Positions 62,621 through 64,000 of a stretch of DNA of 64,000 bases are shown here, in pieces. Source of the DNA: Aquamicrobium zhengzhouense (GTDB lineage Bacteria; Pseudomonadota; Alphaproteobacteria; Rhizobiales; Rhizobiaceae); assembly GCF_016124105.1 (NCBI RefSeq), contig NZ_JADGMQ010000002.1, positions 1 through 64,000 of the forward strand, read 5' to 3'. Position numbers and translations under genes: made by a program. Position 1 is the first letter of the stretch; each line of letters begins with the position of its first letter. The notes under the pieces were generated by a model. The model was given only the letters and a program-made list of their open reading frames with translations. It had not been told where the DNA came from and did not search any database.

Positions 62621-63670
62621 CTACACTGACAGGCTCGCGGAAAGCAGCATGACACCAAGCAGGAATACGAAGGCAGCGCCCGCGATTTCGATTGCTGCAT
62701 GAACGCGGTTGCCAGTTCTTCCGTCACCCGCAATCGCGACGGCCCAGTTCTTTGCGGTCACGGCCATCGTCGCGAGCGCCGAAACAGTGATCGCGGTGCC
62801 GAGACCCATGGCCAGAACGGAGAGGACGCCGGACGCATAAAGGCCGTTCAGGAATGCGAAGGACAGGACGATCAACGCGCCTGTGCATGGGCGAAGGCCG
62901 ACCGCCACGATGGCGGTCCATGCGGACTTCCAGTCAAACTGATCGCCGCCAAGAAGCTTCGGGTCCGGAGCATGTGAATGGCCGCACGATGAACAAACAT
63001 CAGCGCCGTGATGATGATGGTGGTGATGGTCGTGCTCGTGGTGGTGGTGATCGCATCCGTGCTGGTGCTCGTGGTGGCTGGCTGAAGACAGGCTGTGCGC
63101 TGGCTTGCCAACGAACAGCCCACGCAGGCGCGGCCAGGCCTTTGTCCAGAGGAGCCAGGCACCAAAGGCGGTGACCAAGGCATAGGATGCGATTTCAAGA
63201 AAACGGGTCGCGTCTGTCATCGAGACAGAGGTGCCGCGCAGGATAAGGAACACCGCTGCCATGACGACAATCGCAGTCAGCGATTGCAGCAGAGCCGAAA
63301 GGAAGGACAGCATGATGCCGCGGCGGAGCGCGACTTCATTCGCCAGCATATAGGACGAGATAACTGCCTTGCCGTGGCCAGGGCCCGCCGCATGGAAAAC
63401 CCCATAGACGAAGGAAAGTCCGACGAGAAGCCAGGCACCGCCGCCCCCGTCGCGCATAGAACGCAGGGCTCCGGTCAGCGAGCGATAAAAGTTCTGCTGG
63501 TGGAGATTGATCCAGTTAAGCAAGCCAGAAAACATGCCGGTGGAAGGCAGTGTAGCTTCATTCGTGCCGATGCCAAGCGAGCTTTGCGCGTAGGCGGCTG
63601 ACACGATGATGGTGGTGGCCGATGCAGCGGAGAAAAGGAGAAAGATGGCGCGAAGCGCGGGCTTCTTCAT
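62621..63670 (-). CDS. NicO-family nickel/cobalt exporter (RcnA-like)
   Basis: This 349-residue protein has about six membrane helices. FHAAGPGHGKAVISSYMLANE is the family signature with metal-site His/Asp-like residues. A cytoplasmic His-rich loop (about 195-235, ending with a CSSCGHSH metal site) and LRPCTGALIVLSFAF follow. NicO/RcnA proteins export Ni and Co. The DUF1007 gene lies directly upstream on the same strand, a common pairing. No RcnR-type regulator is seen here. Confidence 0.92.
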   Translation of the reverse strand: MKKPALRAIFLLFSAASATTIIVSAAYAQSSLGIGTNEATLPSTGMFSGLLNWINLHQQNFYRSLTGALRSMRDGGGGAWLLVGLSFVYGVFHAAGPGHGKAVISSYMLANEVALRRGIMLSFLSALLQSLTAIVVMAAVFLILRGTSVSMTDATRFLEIASYALVTAFGAWLLWTKAWPRLRGLFVGKPAHSLSSASHHEHQHGCDHHHHEHDHHHHHHHGADVCSSCGHSHAPDPKLLGGDQFDWKSAWTAIVAVGLRPCTGALIVLSFAFLNGLYASGVLSVLAMGLGTAITVSALATMAVTAKNWAVAIAGDGRTGNRVHAAIEIAGAAFVFLLGVMLLSASLSV

Positions 63671-63684
63671 GGTAGAGTCACCCC

Positions 63685-64000
63685 TTAAGAGCAGGTCAGT
63701 TCAAGCCGTGTCGCAAACAGCTTGGAGTAATCGTTTGTCGTCGGATCTTCGAAAAACGCTTCCGTGAGCTTGTCCTGGTTCATCGCAATCGCTTCATCCG
63801 GGTCAGGCCGGACCACTGTCCGGGCGCAACTGGCTGGAAGAGGCGAGACCGACATGTAATTGTCTTCGGTGAATTCTATCGCGGTATAGAATGTCGGATC
63901 ATAGACGCCGAAGGCGATGCTTCCTTTCAAGGGGAGCGGGGCTTGCGGCTTGGATTCGAAGAAGATGATCAGCTGGTTGTCCTCGTAATTGGCGAGGATC
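63685..64000 (-). CDS. DUF1007 family protein (5' end outside window)
   Basis: The frame is open to the right edge; 104 codons are visible, beginning ILANYEDNQLIIFFESKPQ on this strand. KGSIAFGVYDPTFYTAIEFTEDN and a C-terminal DYSKLFATRLELTC match DUF1007, putative periplasmic proteins usually encoded beside NicO-type Ni/Co transporters. It ends 14 bp before the transporter start, so they share an operon. Its function is not established; metal handling is inferred from the pairing. Confidence 0.85.
   Translation of the reverse strand, partial: ILANYEDNQLIIFFESKPQAPLPLKGSIAFGVYDPTFYTAIEFTEDNYMSVSPLPASCARTVVRPDPDEAIAMNQDKLTEAFFEDPTTNDYSKLFATRLELTCS

Overview
This window looks like chromosomal DNA of an alphaproteobacterium of the order Hyphomicrobiales (Rhizobiales), near Phyllobacteriaceae, Brucellaceae or Rhizobiaceae. 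The evidence is the order cpdR / N-formylglutamate amidohydrolase / suhB-type (MmgR-like) small RNA / histidinol-phosphatase, an Omp10-like lipoprotein, a CueR/HmrR-controlled copper ATPase, a ROSE-like leader on an hsp20 gene, and high-GC codon use. The species cannot be named from the sequence.

Layout. 1-0.43 kb: the 3' end of an IS110-type transposase, then a palindromic intergenic repeat. 0.55-4.9 kb: an RND efflux pump (adaptor, then permease). 5.0-10.1 kb: an RpiR-type regulator divergent from a glutamine-synthetase-like ligase, an aldehyde dehydrogenase and an iron-type alcohol dehydrogenase, closed by a strong terminator. This set reads as a gamma-glutamylation route for an amine or amino alcohol. 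10.1-12.8 kb: a TMEM43-family membrane protein, a FolD homologue with its catalytic lysine replaced, and a small hypothetical gene.

12.9-19.65 kb: a compact genomic island bounded by two 81-bp identical direct repeats, each holding a complete tRNA-Val(GAC). It holds the C-terminal remnant of a type I restriction HsdR, two intact tyrosine integrases, a small serine recombinase with a possible crossover site, and a 639-residue helicase-like ATPase of unknown role. Short TGTGACCAG repeats lie just inside both ends and look like integrase arm sites. This is the accessory part of the window and the best place to look for something new.

19.7-25.1 kb: cpdR, N-formylglutamate amidohydrolase, the suhB-like sRNA, hisN, an alpha/beta hydrolase, a thermometer-controlled hsp20 and a threonine aldolase. 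25.4-31.8 kb: glutamate synthase gltB and gltD, each with a notable upstream palindrome. 31.8-35.4 kb: a DUF459 protein, a lytic transglycosylase and galU. 35.5-43.7 kb: sugar-acid type dehydrogenases (DenD-like, two SDRs), an acetyltransferase, an aminotransferase, a DUF533 protein, TrhO, an N-acetylmuramidase-like protein and KDPG aldolase. 43.7-47.0 kb: a copper module (cueR, copA, divergent copZ) with two MerR-type promoters back to back. 47-50.6 kb: a DUF882 peptidase-like protein and a sigma-54 response regulator. 50.7-59.98 kb: oligoendopeptidase, overlapping pabB/pabC, a DUF3445 haem-dependent N-demethylase, an Omp10-like lipoprotein, an adenylating ligase, ferrochelatase and an SPFH/NfeD pair. 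60-64 kb: arabinose-5-phosphate isomerase, an outer-membrane beta-barrel protein, a NicO-type Ni/Co exporter and a partial DUF1007 gene running off the right edge.

Assignments rest on reading motifs and on remembered family features. No database search was run. Starts were chosen from ribosome-binding sites and usual family N-termini, so many differ from the longest open frame.
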